DNA of 64,000 bases from Athripsodes cinereus (Eukaryota; Arthropoda; Insecta; Trichoptera; Leptoceridae). The notes under the pieces were generated by a model, which saw nothing but the letters and a program-made list of their open reading frames with translations, did not search any database and was not told the origin of the DNA. This document shows, piece by piece, positions 1 through 11,879 of the stretch. The stretch spans positions 13,907,384 to 13,971,383 of the forward strand of contig OX388317.1 in the NCBI GenBank assembly GCA_947579605.1, in the 5' to 3' direction. The translations under genes were made by a program, and so were the position numbers. Numbering within the stretch: position 1 is the stretch's first letter; each line of letters starts with the position of its first letter.

Positions 1-1069
1 TCTACATGAGGACAACAAGCGAGCAGTTGATTGACTGGATAGCTGTAAACAAAATAATGAAAACACTGCGCAGAAACATTTTAACGAGGTTCGCTTATAT
101 GCTTGTTAAACTGCAATAGATTCTCTGTTGACCGACAGAACAAAGGAAAGTAATAGTACCAACAGTTTGCGGATATGTGCATGTAACGATTACAAAATTG
201 GCAAAATATAGTTATATTATACTAGAATTGGGTATTATAAATTTTAGTCTAAAATACTGATGCATGTAATCATTACAAAATCGGTATGTTTTGGTAGGCA
301 ATTGACATTGCAATACTTATTATTGTGTTGGAAAGGGATTTTTTCTTAAAATATTTTTAATTTTATTAATTTTTGATAAAAAATAAAGAAACAAAAAGGA
401 AATTCGTACTCGAAAAGTCCCAGCAAATAAGCTTATTAGTATAATATTTTCAACATACCTATCTATGAAAGTCATACCTACTAGGTTGCACCTTAATACA
501 ATAATACGCATGGGACATGGACAACAAAGTGTCTTGTCACGTAGGTACACACTACACAGTAGTACATATGTAAGTAGGTAGATAGTTAGTTGAGAGTAGA
601 GGTGACGTGAGGATACAGCTAGATGGTGCTAAGCAATTGATTATAATCATGATTATCCTTGTTGACAACATCGCACCAAGGTCTAGATCAAAATAGAGAT
701 GATAAATTGATACATAAACAGATTAAATATATCAATCCACACATGAATACTATACGCACCTAGATGACAAAAAATGTTTGCTAAAATTAAACCCTATCCG
801 AAGTTGCCTACGTATCAAGCACTTTACTCTTAAAATAAATTATATCATTAGAAATTCTTTATTATTGTTGATTTAAAAAAAACGCACAGTGAAAATACTA
901 TTATTTTCAAAAAATAGTAAATAGCGAGGAACATATTCGAAAAATGATGAAAAAAATGTCTACTGTAAAAATGGGTTAGTTGGAAGATATCGCGCTTCTG
1001 CGATAAACTCGCCCATTGCACAAAATTTATTTGTTTAGTTTAAATTGTTTATTTCCTTATGTTGATTTT
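1..1069. other. AT-rich sequence without recognised gene
   Basis: No reading frame with a recognisable domain, no RNA gene and no clear repeat is visible in this stretch. The short open frames on both strands are composed of low-complexity AT-rich codons and look like chance. Confidence 0.6.
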
Positions 1070-1100
1070 TTGTGCAATAAAGATTTTTATTATTATTACT
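1070..1100 (+). repeat. 3' tail of a non-LTR retrotransposon, fragment
   Basis: The string ttgtgcaataaag followed by a run of tta/att trinucleotides matches the terminal part of two other places in the window (3181-3218 on the + strand and 22234-22262 on the - strand). A conserved end followed by a simple repeat is what 5'-truncated LINE copies leave behind. The family is not identified; only the tail remains. Confidence 0.5.
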
Positions 1101-1258
1101 GTATGGAGACGTTCAATGATTTTTATGTACGCATCATAATTTATTGTACATTGATTATTTCATTGGTATTGATATTCTTACGACCTTGTATAATTCTATT
1201 GATATCTGATTACATTCCTGTTAAAAATGTTAATAAAAAAATATATGTGCAATTTAGT

Positions 1259-1326
1259 TGTGAAAGGTGTATAAGGTTGTATTTGGGTTTATAACAAACC
1301 CAGATATATCTTTTAAAAAAAAAAAT
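1259..1326 (+). repeat. tRNA-derived SINE, 3' fragment
   Basis: This stretch repeats the 3' half of the SINE seen more completely at 26453-26625: tgtgaaaggtgtataaggtt, then a 'tttgggtttataacaaaccc' type inverted word, then agatatatctttt and an A-run. The tRNA-like head is missing, so it is a 5'-truncated copy in + orientation. Confidence 0.7.
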
Positions 1327-1744
1327 ACTATTTAGGTAAAAATACATATTATTTAATATCTATATAACTTTAAGCGGCTTATAAGGTTTAGTTAAGTAAG
1401 TCGATCAAATTTAATGTTGAACTTCGAAGCTGTTAACGTTAAGATAAGATAAATTATACAAAATATGTATTATTAGTAAGGTTAAACTTACATACATGCA
1501 GCATCGCTCATACCTACTCGTACAAAATCACCTTCATTATAGTAGTTCACTAAGTAATATCCAAATACATACATAATCTATCATTTGATATAGAACTGTA
1601 ATCGACTACTACTTACCATTTTTTTCTGTAGTGTTAAATTATTTATTATTTACAATATGTTGATTACAAACAATAATTTTACCTACACAATATTATAATA
1701 ACTCTAAAGTTTGTACATTCACAGAGTGAAAATTCATTATGATA

Positions 1745-1957
1745 ATATTATACTTTAAATAACACACAGTTTACTTTTCACTAAGATTTATTCTAACCTC
1801 GAGCGCTTTCGTCAATGTTAATGAATTGACATTTTCAAGAGAACTAAAGCTAAATTAGTTCTCTTGAAAATGTCAATTCATTAACATTGACGAAAGCGCT
1901 CGAGGTTAGAATAAATCTTAGTGAAAAGTAAACTGTGTGTTATTTAAAGTATAATAT
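1745..1957. repeat. Perfect palindrome, 103-bp arms, 7-nt spacer
   Basis: Positions 1745-1847 are the exact reverse complement of 1855-1957 by eye, with a 7-nt spacer. There is no coding potential. No convincing target-site duplication is seen at the borders, so a foldback/MITE insertion is possible but not shown. A recent inverted duplication or an assembly/library artefact would give the same picture. Confidence 0.9.
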
Positions 1958-2984
1958 CACAATAATATATTATAAATTGAAATACACATTAAACAGTATC
2001 AACATTTATCTTATGACTGCAAATCACAAACTGTTTATGAAATTTTTTAAAACTCATATTATAATATCGATTTCTCTATAATCTCAACAATATGTAGTAA
2101 GCACATTAGCTCTTTCAACTTGAAGTTTCGATAATGCATAAGGTTATGTTGTTACATAGATACTCATTAATAGGAATACAAATGCAAAGGAAAATATATT
2201 TTCATTTGATATCTTTATTTCAAGCAGATTAATCTAACTTGAAAGCAAAACTATTCTATACCATCAAGCAAAACTATACCATTGGAGCCGTCAGCTGTTG
2301 TAAAAAGTGCTAGACCATGACATATTAATTAATAAAAGAAGTAGGTATAACCATTTTTTCCCACCCAATAATATAATAAAAACTTTTTATATATAGGTTT
2401 TTTTATTTTATTCGTCAAAATTAGGGTACAGACAGTTTGCACAAAAAATATCTCAAGTATATACAATGAGCAACAAATAAACCAGTAAAGTATCCACTCT
2501 TACCCATTAATAGATATGAACTTTAAATTAATAAAAATTTAACACTTATGTATATTTAGTACTTCCACAGGTGACATTATGAATCGCGAACCAGCTTAAG
2601 CTTCCGCTCTACGTTAGCCGACAGCTTTACGTTAGTTGATGATGATAGCGAGAGCTCCGGAAACATGTGTTTTATAATCAATGAACTTCCACCGAATACT
2701 CAATTGTCAATCGACAATATTAATGTATCGATATTATTCACTAATGTTTCTACAAGCCTATGTTTTATCACCACGTTCAATACATTAATTTAGTTATGTA
2801 CCTACCCGGGTATTAATTTCAGTTATTTCTTTATTTTAAAGTTTATTACGTCTAAAGACTATTATATTTTTTTATATTTAAAAAAAATAATATGGTTTTG
2901 AAATATACTTTCATCCTTCCCAAATACGCTCTCAGTAAACAATAACGGAATCACATGGAAGTGGAGTATATTTATTAGCAGTGG
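1958..2984. other. Intergenic AT-rich sequence
   Basis: No gene is recognised. A slightly less AT-rich patch at about 2585-2680 contains no long open frame and no recognised motif. Confidence 0.5.
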
Positions 2985-3050
2985 GACATTGAATCCAGGA
3001 TCTCTCACCATTGGACAATCTCTAGTTATAAAACCAATCAACCACATTGA
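2985..3050 (-). repeat. tRNA-like SINE fragment, degraded
   Basis: Read on the minus strand this segment has a tRNA-like layout: a degraded A-box region and then a B-box-like ggattcaatgtcc preceded by a stem-like 'gagagatcct'. Wild-type B boxes read GGTTCGANTCC, so this copy is decayed. It sits just upstream of the LINE tail at 3181. Confidence 0.35.
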
Positions 3051-3180
3051 AAATAATTTTTAAGTACCTTCAAAGATAAAATTTATATTTTAAACACGTA
3101 AAATAAACAACCATTATGTACATTTGAAAATACTAAAATGAAAGATGATTAATGTTTTTTGTTCTTCTTTACATATTGAT

Positions 3181-3218
3181 TTTGTGCAATAAAGTTTATT
3201 ATTATTATTATTATTAAT
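3181..3218 (+). repeat. 3' tail of a non-LTR retrotransposon, fragment
   Basis: Contains tttgtgcaataaagtttatt followed by (att)n. It is the clearest of three copies of this tail in the window, the others being at 1070-1100 and 22234-22262. The simple repeat directly after the conserved end supports insertion by target-primed reverse transcription. Confidence 0.55.
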
Positions 3219-4978
3219 GAAAAGGAAATCCTTATGAGAAAATCAAGATCTTTCCGATAGCAGTATTGAGTTTATTGATTTGTATTGTAACATTGTAACC
3301 TTGATGAAATCTATTTTTATTATACAAATAATATTTAAAGAAATCATAAAAAGAGTGAGAGATGACAAAAGAAGGGAGGGAGAGAGAGTGTTAGTAAAAT
3401 ATTCGCAATACAATCTAATGCTAGATACCGATGTGCACATTTAGAAAAGCTTCTAATACATATATTAAAATATTAGAGTAGATTTACCAGCTTTGTTTGG
3501 GAAATAAACATTGAATTGAAAAATTAACACATGCAAATAACTTAAGAACGTCCCTACAAAATAACATTAAATGTGGAGATTTTTTTTTCTAAATCTGGCA
3601 AGGCAATGATGGAACTATTTTCAACAAGTCTATGATTGTATATCATCATGATTGTATAGTACTTGGAATAACTTTGTGAAAATTCATTTAGTGAAATTAA
3701 TACAGTATTTTATTTTATATCTATTTTAATTCTAATTCTATTCATGATCTATCATGTCTGATGTGAAATATTGATGTTTTTTTACATAATAACATAGTTT
3801 TTATTCTTAATAATTATAATATTTCTATGGAAACTCAGATTTTGTACATCACACATCAACTAAGAATATAATGTATTATGTCTACCCCTAAGGTATTCAA
3901 TAAATTGAAATTATGTATTTTGATACAACATGTAGAGCAATAATAAATTCATTACCCACTCAAATTTAACAACATATCACTGTCAATGTATAAGATATTG
4001 AATAACGATAATAAAAAAAAACTCTTTACTGATTCAAAGAAAATCTAAATGAGTAACTGGTGAACGTATTGTTTGGAGGCATTTTTTTCCAGAAAACCAA
4101 AGTAATGTGTGATATTGAGTTATAAATATGTACTTACAGTTAATTCTGTATTAAAATATGTCAAAAGGGTGAGATCTCGTATAGGGTGCATTATTTTTTA
4201 TCTGTTTTATCCAATAGCGGTGTCTGTTGAGGACATATAAACATTTATAGTAACAGATACAAATATTATTTTGTCGATTGCAGTGGTGTTACAAAGTGCT
4301 CTGTATCTCAACTCCACAACTGACGTCGTCTATGTCGTCGGGACGTGTGAAATGCGGAAGTTAAGAGATAAGGGCGTATCTCCGTACAGTATAGGTACAA
4401 GTTAAACGAGGATGTATCTACATACAATACACATCTTACACAATACATTTCATATTTTACTATTATTATACTCAACCGTATTTCCGGCTCCGTCGTTCTG
4501 AACACTAGGAAATATTTTTAAGAAAATATTTTCATTTTGCTTTCTATTCCTAATGTGACAATGATATTTGAGCGCTACAAATGCAACCGCTTTGAATAGA
4601 AAATCGTTTTGAACAAATGAGATAAAATAAGTCAAATCCAAATTTCTTTCTTAATTTATAATAATCAAAAACATACTAATTTTACCACATCAAATAAAGC
4701 AAATGAATTTCACTAATTCACAAAACACATACTATGTGCAGATTATGTACTTTTCATACCCTATTTTTAACTCTCAAACTGCTTTGTCTATATTGTAATT
4801 CAAGACTTCAAGCCGGACCACTTAGCAAGTTTCCTAATAGGCCTTTGACATTTTTAGTTTAGAAAACACACACTCACAAAACGTACAAAGTGGAATAAGG
4901 TACATAATTTTTCATCACATCCCTGATATGATATTTTCAGGTTAACAAAGAGTCAATGAGAGAAAAACTTATAAAATA
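3219..4978. other. Intergenic AT-rich sequence
   Basis: No gene or recognised repeat was found. Overlapping short minus-strand frames at 4308-4641 share no recognisable motif and have no splice context that would support them. Confidence 0.5.
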
Positions 4979-5275
4979 CTAGCTGACCCGGCAAACTTTG
5001 TTTTGCCATATAGGTATACATTAGTTCTAGATTACTTATATATCGCTATTAAAAAATAGGGATTGATGGTAGAAGGGTGAAAATTTTGGGCTGTGTGTAT
5101 TTTTAATGCCTTATCATAAAAAAATACCACCCTTAACTTTTAGGGGTATGAAAAATAGATGTTGGCTGATTCTCTGACCTACCCGATTAGTACACAAAAT
5201 TTTATCAAAATCGGTCCAGCCGTTTCGAAAGAGTATGATAACAAACACCGTGACACGAGAATTTTATATTTAGAT
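4979..5275 (+). repeat. Interspersed repeat with 'tagctgacccggcaaac' head
   Basis: Starts with ctagctgacccggcaaac and ends with gtgacacgagaattttata. The 3' part, from ctacccgattag onward, recurs at 30843-30963 with high similarity, which shows that it is a dispersed element. This head and tail are common in lepidopteran genomes as a short non-autonomous element; the exact class is not established here. It has no coding capacity. Confidence 0.7.
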
Positions 5276-5831
5276 TATCTTCAAATATGTACTTTGCATT
5301 ATATTATTATCACAAAAGTAGGTATACATTTAGGGTTTGTGGGTTTCCGATGTATGATGCAACATTATACAAAGTAGGTACATTGCATGTTTGACTAAAG
5401 TTTCTGAAGTTTTGTATATCAAGGTATATCTATTTGCACCAATATCGCTACATGATATCGACTGTGATCAGGACAAAGGGTTTAAACCACATCGGTAAAA
5501 TTTTATAGGAGAAGCAAAAAAACTGTGGGATAAAGAAAATGACAAAAATTATTGTCATTATTATTTTACCATCTTATTGTAATGTAGTTCTTTTATTATG
5601 TCATAAAAATTGAAGACAAAATATTCAGTAACTATCAAGTTATAAGCAAAAAAAAACATAAAAGGACTTTTTCCAAAATTGTGGTTTAATGCCTTTGTCC
5701 TGAGCACAGTCGATATAATAATACATTCATATTATTAGCTACATATTATTATACCTATATAATCTGTTCTATATCTCTTTTCTGTAGCAAGATTCCACTA
5801 TTGTGCACTATCAATAGATGTGCTCTATTTC

Positions 5832-5930
5832 ATAAGCGTAATAGGTACGGAGAATATACATGCAGAAGTGCATTTAAACGTATTAGGTACGGAGAATATA
5901 GGTACATGCAGAAGTGCATTCAAAGCGTAC
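5832..5930 (+). repeat. Imperfect ~50-bp tandem duplication
   Basis: The words taggtacggagaatata and catgcagaagtgcatt occur twice in the same order about 50 bp apart, with small insertions between them. It is a local tandem duplication without coding content. Confidence 0.7.
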
Positions 5931-7149
5931 TTTTTACATTCATTACCCTTTTCATCTAAAATAAATTACATCTGTTTAAATAAATTACCTTGACACTGAA
6001 GATGATTAATGTTATGCATCTTCAAGAATAATTTCAAATAATATGTCTAAATACATACTAACGAGTACACGCTCAAAATTTGTATAAATGTCGCCGACAG
6101 ATATTGCCAGATTGTTGAACGCATCGAGTTTATCAATCCTAATGCGACAGTGACAAATTTAATATTCGAAAAGAAACCAAATTACAATAATCGGGCTAAC
6201 TTCGATCAGGCAAAATGTTGGAACGTTTGACACGTTATAGTGATTCAACGAAACGGCTAACCTTACAGTTGAATGCTGGTATTAACTATAACTGCTTATC
6301 CATTTACTTTAAAGCCTTTTCTAAGTATCAGGTATATACAGCATACACCTTAATAATACAAAAGGTTACACCCGGCGAAATTAGTTCATAAACAACGTGA
6401 GTATTTTTAAGTTCGTTGAATTTCTCAAATTTGTATAATATCTACCCATTTGGTAGTATTGAGGCTAAGCAGTTTGTATTTTATACAAAGAGTCAATTTT
6501 TCATTGTAAGATACTTATTTATATTATAAATAATTTCTCGACGATCAAAAAATATCTCCAGTGTGTTAAGTGTATCTTTCTGTATAAAGTATTTACGGAC
6601 AAAAAATATATATAATACAAAAATTATAAAACAAGTAGCTTCATATTTTGAAAAATTGATGTTAATAAAAATATAAATAATGCGATCCAGTGTCAAATAT
6701 TATTTTTTCATCAAAAAATATTTTAGAAGAGGAAACACTCAACAAAAAGTTCGTCATTTTTAAAAAAAATTTAACATTTTTTTTTTTATAAAATTGTCGT
6801 GGGATCAATAAGTGGAAGAAATAATTGAAATTCTACCCATTCTCTTTTATGAATATTTGTATATTGGTATAAATAATATTGTGAGAGTACAACTAAAATA
6901 ATACGGCGGAAGAAAATAATATTATTCGATATATATACTAGCCTTAAACCCGGTTCTTCTCTGGAAATAAATTGACAAAAATACCGCACATAGCATGAGT
7001 AAACTTCATGAAAAATTGTAAAAAAGTGAAAAATAATATAGGTAACGAATAACACAACACACCTTAATGTGAATATTTGTGACAATTTCTCATGATTAAG
7101 AATATTACAATATTTTCATGTTAACGTTTTTTTGACGTACAATCTAGTT
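5931..7149. other. Intergenic AT-rich sequence
   Basis: No gene, RNA gene or recognised repeat was found. Open frames such as 6786-7085 (minus) are hydrophobic, AT-codon-rich and lack recognisable motifs. Confidence 0.5.
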
Positions 7150-7184
7150 TTTATTATTATTATTATTCATAGGCATTCCACCCG
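7150..7184 (-). repeat. LINE-like 3' end with (aat)n tail
   Basis: On the minus strand the sequence reads taccgggtggaatgcctatg followed by (aat)n. A conserved word followed by a trinucleotide run is the usual 3' boundary of a 5'-truncated non-LTR element. It differs from the ttgtgcaataaag tail seen elsewhere. The family is not identified. Confidence 0.35.
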
Positions 7185-7617
7185 GTACGAGTGATTTGTT
7201 TTTATTATTAACATTTGCATTTTTTAGTAAGTTTGGACACCAAACAAAGTTTGGACATAATATATTAAGATATTTGTATAACTTTTTTTGATACGAATAA
7301 TCAACTGTGAAAATTAAATACAACAAAATGAAAATACACATGTGACGAATGATGTAGATTTTGAGAAATTTATGGCATAGTATTACATAAACTGTTATAT
7401 ATTTGACAATACATGAGATATATATCTTCATAAACCTAAAGCACGTCTAGAGGTGGGGCTTTGTGTCTATAGGATACTATTTTTCTTATTTCTTACCTTC
7501 TGTCCGAGTTGAATAAGGTGTCCATGGTGGATACATTAGGATTGATACGTATTTACAAACGGGCTGAAATATTTCCTAGTAATTTTTGTTATTATTTTAA
7601 TGTAAAATAAGGCTTAC

Positions 7618-7678
7618 CATATCGTCAGCGTCAGATCTGTTGTGTTAAAACAAGAACAATCCCCGCCGTGCGGATTAC
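7618..7678 (-). CDS. Candidate internal coding exon, unrecognised protein
   Basis: On the minus strand a 61-nt GC-rich block stands out in very AT-rich DNA. It is bounded by an acceptor-like tattattttcag and a donor-like atg|gtaagcc. Of the three frames only one is open; after two leading bases it reads NPHGGDCSCFNTTDLTLTI. The two leading bases (phase 1) fit the phase left by the candidate first exon at 22516-22537, which would complete a Gly codon at the junction. I do not recognise the protein. The composition, splice signals and phase agreement are seen directly; that it is a real exon is inference, and a non-coding repeat is possible. Confidence 0.35.
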
Positions 7679-7993
7679 CTGAAAATAATAAACATTCATA
7701 TTAAATATTATTTTGGTACCTAGATATCTACTGCTACACACACACCTTCAATATATAAACATTAAAAAAAATATTTGTTACATGAATTTAAAATACGCTG
7801 TCGCGATTTCAGTGCACTTACGACATTGACGAGCTTTTCAAGACTCGTCAAGAAATTCAAGAAGTTAATTTTTTTTAAATGTCTAGAAATTGTTACATAG
7901 TAAATGCCTCTAAAAAAAGTGAAAACATTTTATATATAAAAATTAATCCCAAAATATAACGTTGCTGACTTCTAAAAAAAGACAGCATTAAAA

Positions 7994-8060
7994 AATTTAT
8001 TGAAGAGATCCAGGGTTCGAATCCTTGCGGCTACTGTAGGATGGTTGTTTTTGTTTTAAC
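7994..8060 (+). repeat. tRNA-like SINE fragment with B box
   Basis: Contains a perfect RNA polymerase III B-box-like word ggttcgaatcc at 8014-8024, preceded by the stem-like gatccag. No A box or cloverleaf can be folded around it, so it is a truncated tRNA-derived SINE rather than a tRNA gene. Confidence 0.45.
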
Positions 8061-9661
8061 GATGTATTTGGGCAAACTTTCAAATTCATCTTAAAAATGT
8101 ATCTGCTTCGATTAATTTCATAACTGAAATTCCCTGTTTACTTTAAATACGAAATAACATCACTAAACATCAAACGAGTATTCATTAAGGATAATTTAGA
8201 ACAACCCCAATACAGGTCCATCCCCCATACATATGCATTGTACTTATAGAAGCAACAAGAGCACGTTGTACATATATTAACCTTAATACTGTATTTAAAA
8301 AAAAATGTGATATTTTTAGAATAAAATTTAAAATTGAATGTACTTTAATTTAAATTTATTTTGGAAGAACGTATTAGAGCGCATGAACATGTCTCTAAAG
8401 ACACAGCCCAGCCACATTGTAATATTGCAAAGTATGATATGTGACTCCAATGCAGATAAGATAATATATGTAGTATTCAGTAATAACATATCCTCACATT
8501 TACAGAATTAATCTCTGTTCTCAGTTAGCATCAAAAGGATTGCGGATAAAAGGATGGTCGTGAATAGTCCATATATAACTGTTTAAGAAAGCAATTCATC
8601 ATATGGTCTATCCTGACTCCTGATTCCTGCTTTAGAAGTACGGACACGTGACATGAAACGCAAACGTCTCGGAGATTTTGTTTCGCTGCTTTGTAGGAGG
8701 ATTATATGAACATTTTCGAATGCTTTATTTCATATTATTATTTAAGTACAATTTATTGGCTTGTGTACATTTTTTTTTATTAGAGGAAAGTTTGAGTTTA
8801 CATACTTTCTTTATATTCCAGCCAAGAAAATTATTAATTCTATTTTAAAAAAGGAGTGCATGTTATGTAACAGATTCGCTTCGCCAATCTATTTAAAACT
8901 TTGACGTTATTAGTTGATTATGAACCAAAAGGCACCACAGAATATTTATAACCAACGATATTATTAGCATGTAAAATCAAAGTTTTATAAAATGTTTCAG
9001 AAATCTTTTAGTAAAATACATGTCAGATAGGTCCATGCATTTCAAAGAGATGCATTAAAAACCAACAATAACAATAAAGTGTATCAGAAGAATATATCTA
9101 CATATATATTTTAATAAACCATATCTAATTATTTGTTTTTTGGATGTTCAAACCATTCAAACATTTTATTACGATAATAAATTCTAGTTATAATAATTGT
9201 TTTGAACTTGCATATTCAAACGAAAACACTAAATATGATTGGCGGTTAGAAAAATAACTTTAATAATATGTTAGACTTAAGTTGAATGTAACAAAATATA
9301 GCAGGTATTATAAATGTAACTAACAAAACATCATAAACAGCAACAACAGTTGCTTTAAATTAACCAGATCGTAAAAGAAATCCTATAGCGAATGTGAATT
9401 ACCATTTACATGAGAAGTTGCCGAGGGTACGTTTAGTGTGTCTTCAATATTTATATCGCGTATATAATAATAATACTGCGCTCCTTTTTTATGGTTCTAG
9501 GGCGACATGGGAAGCAGAATAACTGTATACATATACAGTATACATCTAAATGTTTACCATAAAAATAAGTAAAACGATAAAGCAGAAATGTATTGTGGTA
9601 GCTTATTTAGAACTATATGACTTTTCTTGTCAGCAAACATGGTGAGTATAAAATTATATAG

Positions 9662-9664
<3 letters not shown>
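8061..9664. other. Intergenic AT-rich sequence
   Basis: No gene or recognised repeat was seen in this stretch. Confidence 0.5.

Positions 9665-9736
<72 letters not shown>
9665..9736 (+). repeat. (CT)n microsatellite, about 36 units
   Basis: An uninterrupted ct dinucleotide run of about 72 bp. The open frame that crosses it (poly Leu-Ser) is an artefact of the repeat. Confidence 0.97.
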
Positions 9737-9738
<2 letters not shown>

Positions 9739-11042
9739 CATTTAACTATCGTTTACAGGTTGATTGGAGTGCATCATCCCTAAATTCTAACCATCTTATT
9801 AATAAAGGTAGATTAAAATAGGCAGTCGTTCAACCATCAATCGATTTAAAAATGTATTAGAATTTCCCTCTGATCGGTAGTTGATCACTTGAATTTTTTT
9901 ATTTACGAATGTTAATAAGAAAGTAGGAAGAGAAATATAATTTGAATGATGTTTGATAAGAAAAGATATGAGATTTTTTTTAATATAATCCGTAACTTTT
10001 TGTGTATTTTCCATCTTGGTAGAAAGAAAAACATTTAACTTTTTATTAATACACATTTTTTCATCAATATACTGGATAATTAAAAACTGTGAATTAATCA
10101 AAAAAGTTAAGTGTTTTACTTCCTACCAAGATATGAGATAGATTAGAACGCAAACTTTATGCAGGTGAGAGAAAAATGTACTGGTTAATTAGAAATATCA
10201 AGAAATGCGTGGAACTTCAAAAGATGAAAGAACTGTGTCGCTTTTCACTGAATAAAAAATCCTACACTAGAGTAATATCTGATATCATGGAAACGTAAAA
10301 TAGTATGTACTATAGGAGAAGAAGAAGAAGAAGGATGTCTTATTTATTACTTTTATATTCCTAGACACGTAATTATGAAAAATGTTATCATATTGGGACC
10401 ATTATATCAGTCATGTACGACAGAACTGTCATAAAAAGATAAAAAGTAATATATTTATAACGCAATTTATATTACAAGAGAAATGGCACAAAATGTGACA
10501 GTAAATTGTTTTTATTTGACTATCTAAGTTGCAAGAATTTTTTTCCGCTGTAATAGATTATGTCACTGAAGTTTTAAATTATGACTATGTAGGTACATAC
10601 AACGTGTGCCAAATTTTCAGCGCCCGCCGGCCGTTCGGTAATACATATATCAAAACAATGGATATTATAAATTATTATTAATATTAAAAGGATTTGTATT
10701 TGATGATCTAAAGCATCGAAAAATTTAATCCTATATCACGTAATATTTTTTTGATAAAATCCTTTGAATTAATGGTGCTTTCTGAAACATCAGACTTTAA
10801 AACAAGCACAAACGTCATTACAGGAAGAAATAAGTTTTTATAGCGAAGGAGAAAAGGCTGTCTAGCTGTCATGCCGATATGTATTCATTACAGCTATAAA
10901 TAAATAATCATCAAACAGTACGCATATTACTTTAATATTAATTAGAAATGTAGGTACATATTATGGTTTATATGTTATTTGGTTATCCATAAGAGAATGT
11001 CCACACAAAGCCGAGCTATAATTCCAATTAGACATGTCACAT
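9737..11042. other. Intergenic AT-rich sequence
   Basis: No gene was recognised. A short GC-rich word cluster at about 10618-10637 is isolated and has no reading frame around it. Confidence 0.5.
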
Positions 11043-11067
11043 TGTAGTGTAGTGTAGTGTAGTGTAG
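11043..11067 (+). repeat. (TGTAG)n pentanucleotide repeat
   Basis: Five consecutive tgtag units. It is a simple repeat without other content. Confidence 0.9.
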
Positions 11068-11648
11068 CGACGGAATGTTACAAGGTGTAGGTATACTGGT
11101 ATACTATTTGCATATTAAACTATGTAGGTACTTAGTAGGATCGAAGGAGTGTAGTATACCTACAAGGTATACTCGTAGTATAACGAATGAATATGAAAGA
11201 TCTGTGTTAGCCATCTCAATTACTTTATGTAAATCTCTCAGTCCTGCCTTACAAATAATACGAATTCTAATTTACTTGCTACTTATTATGTACATAGATA
11301 TTACACTGTCACTATACTGTGTCGTTATGAAGGAGAACATATTATTATAACAGCACGGCCTATGAGAAGACAGGAGATCATTTTGTATTGTATGCTGTGA
11401 AAATATTAGGCATGGTATTTTGGACGACTTGTGTTTCCTGGTAAATCAAAATAGGGTTTACTTTTAACTATTCACTGTGTGGTTTTTAGGTAGTTGGATT
11501 CCATGACGAAATTAAAAAAAATCATTATTTTTCTTCTACTATACCTATGATTTATAGTCGAGAGAAAGGCGTCAATCCTTATTAACGTTAATAAGACGTT
11601 TAGTTTGCAAATTTAAACTTTCGTATGAAATTTAAATTTAATTTTAAT

Positions 11649-11879
11649 TTCGTTAGATCCGGAGAAGAAAGGGCGACTAAAGGTATTCTGCAGGGTATAC
11701 CCGAGGGCAGGAGACCGTTAGGCAGACCAAGACAAAGATTGTTAGATAACATCAACCGAGATCTGGAGGAGCTCAATGCTAAAGACGACTGGCAGTCCAT
11801 TACTCAGGATAGAAAGGTTTGGAGATCTATTGTTTCGGAGGCAAAGGTCCTACAAGGGCTATTCGGCCATCGGAAGTAA
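11649..11879 (+). pseudogene. Non-LTR retrotransposon, C-terminal fragment of the reverse-transcriptase ORF
   Basis: The open frame ends in a peptide of the type found at the very C-terminus of LINE ORF2 proteins: GRRPLGRPRQRLLDNINRDL, then a DW...ITQDRKVWR stretch, then VSEAK and a terminal His-Arg-Lys before the stop at 11877-11879. The G-x-R-x-x-G-R-P-x-x-R basic motif followed by (D)W...(A/T)QDRxxWR is characteristic. Only about 75 residues remain and no polymerase domain precedes it, so it is a 5'-truncated copy. The upstream Met at 11625 lies in flanking AT-rich DNA and is not a real start. Confidence 0.75.

Noticed and set aside
8003..8040. tRNA gene because of a perfect B box
   Set aside because: No acceptor stem, D arm or anticodon arm can be fitted upstream; it fits a truncated tRNA-derived SINE.
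9627..9821. Open frame with a Leu-Ser repeat
   Set aside because: It is a translation of the (CT)n microsatellite.
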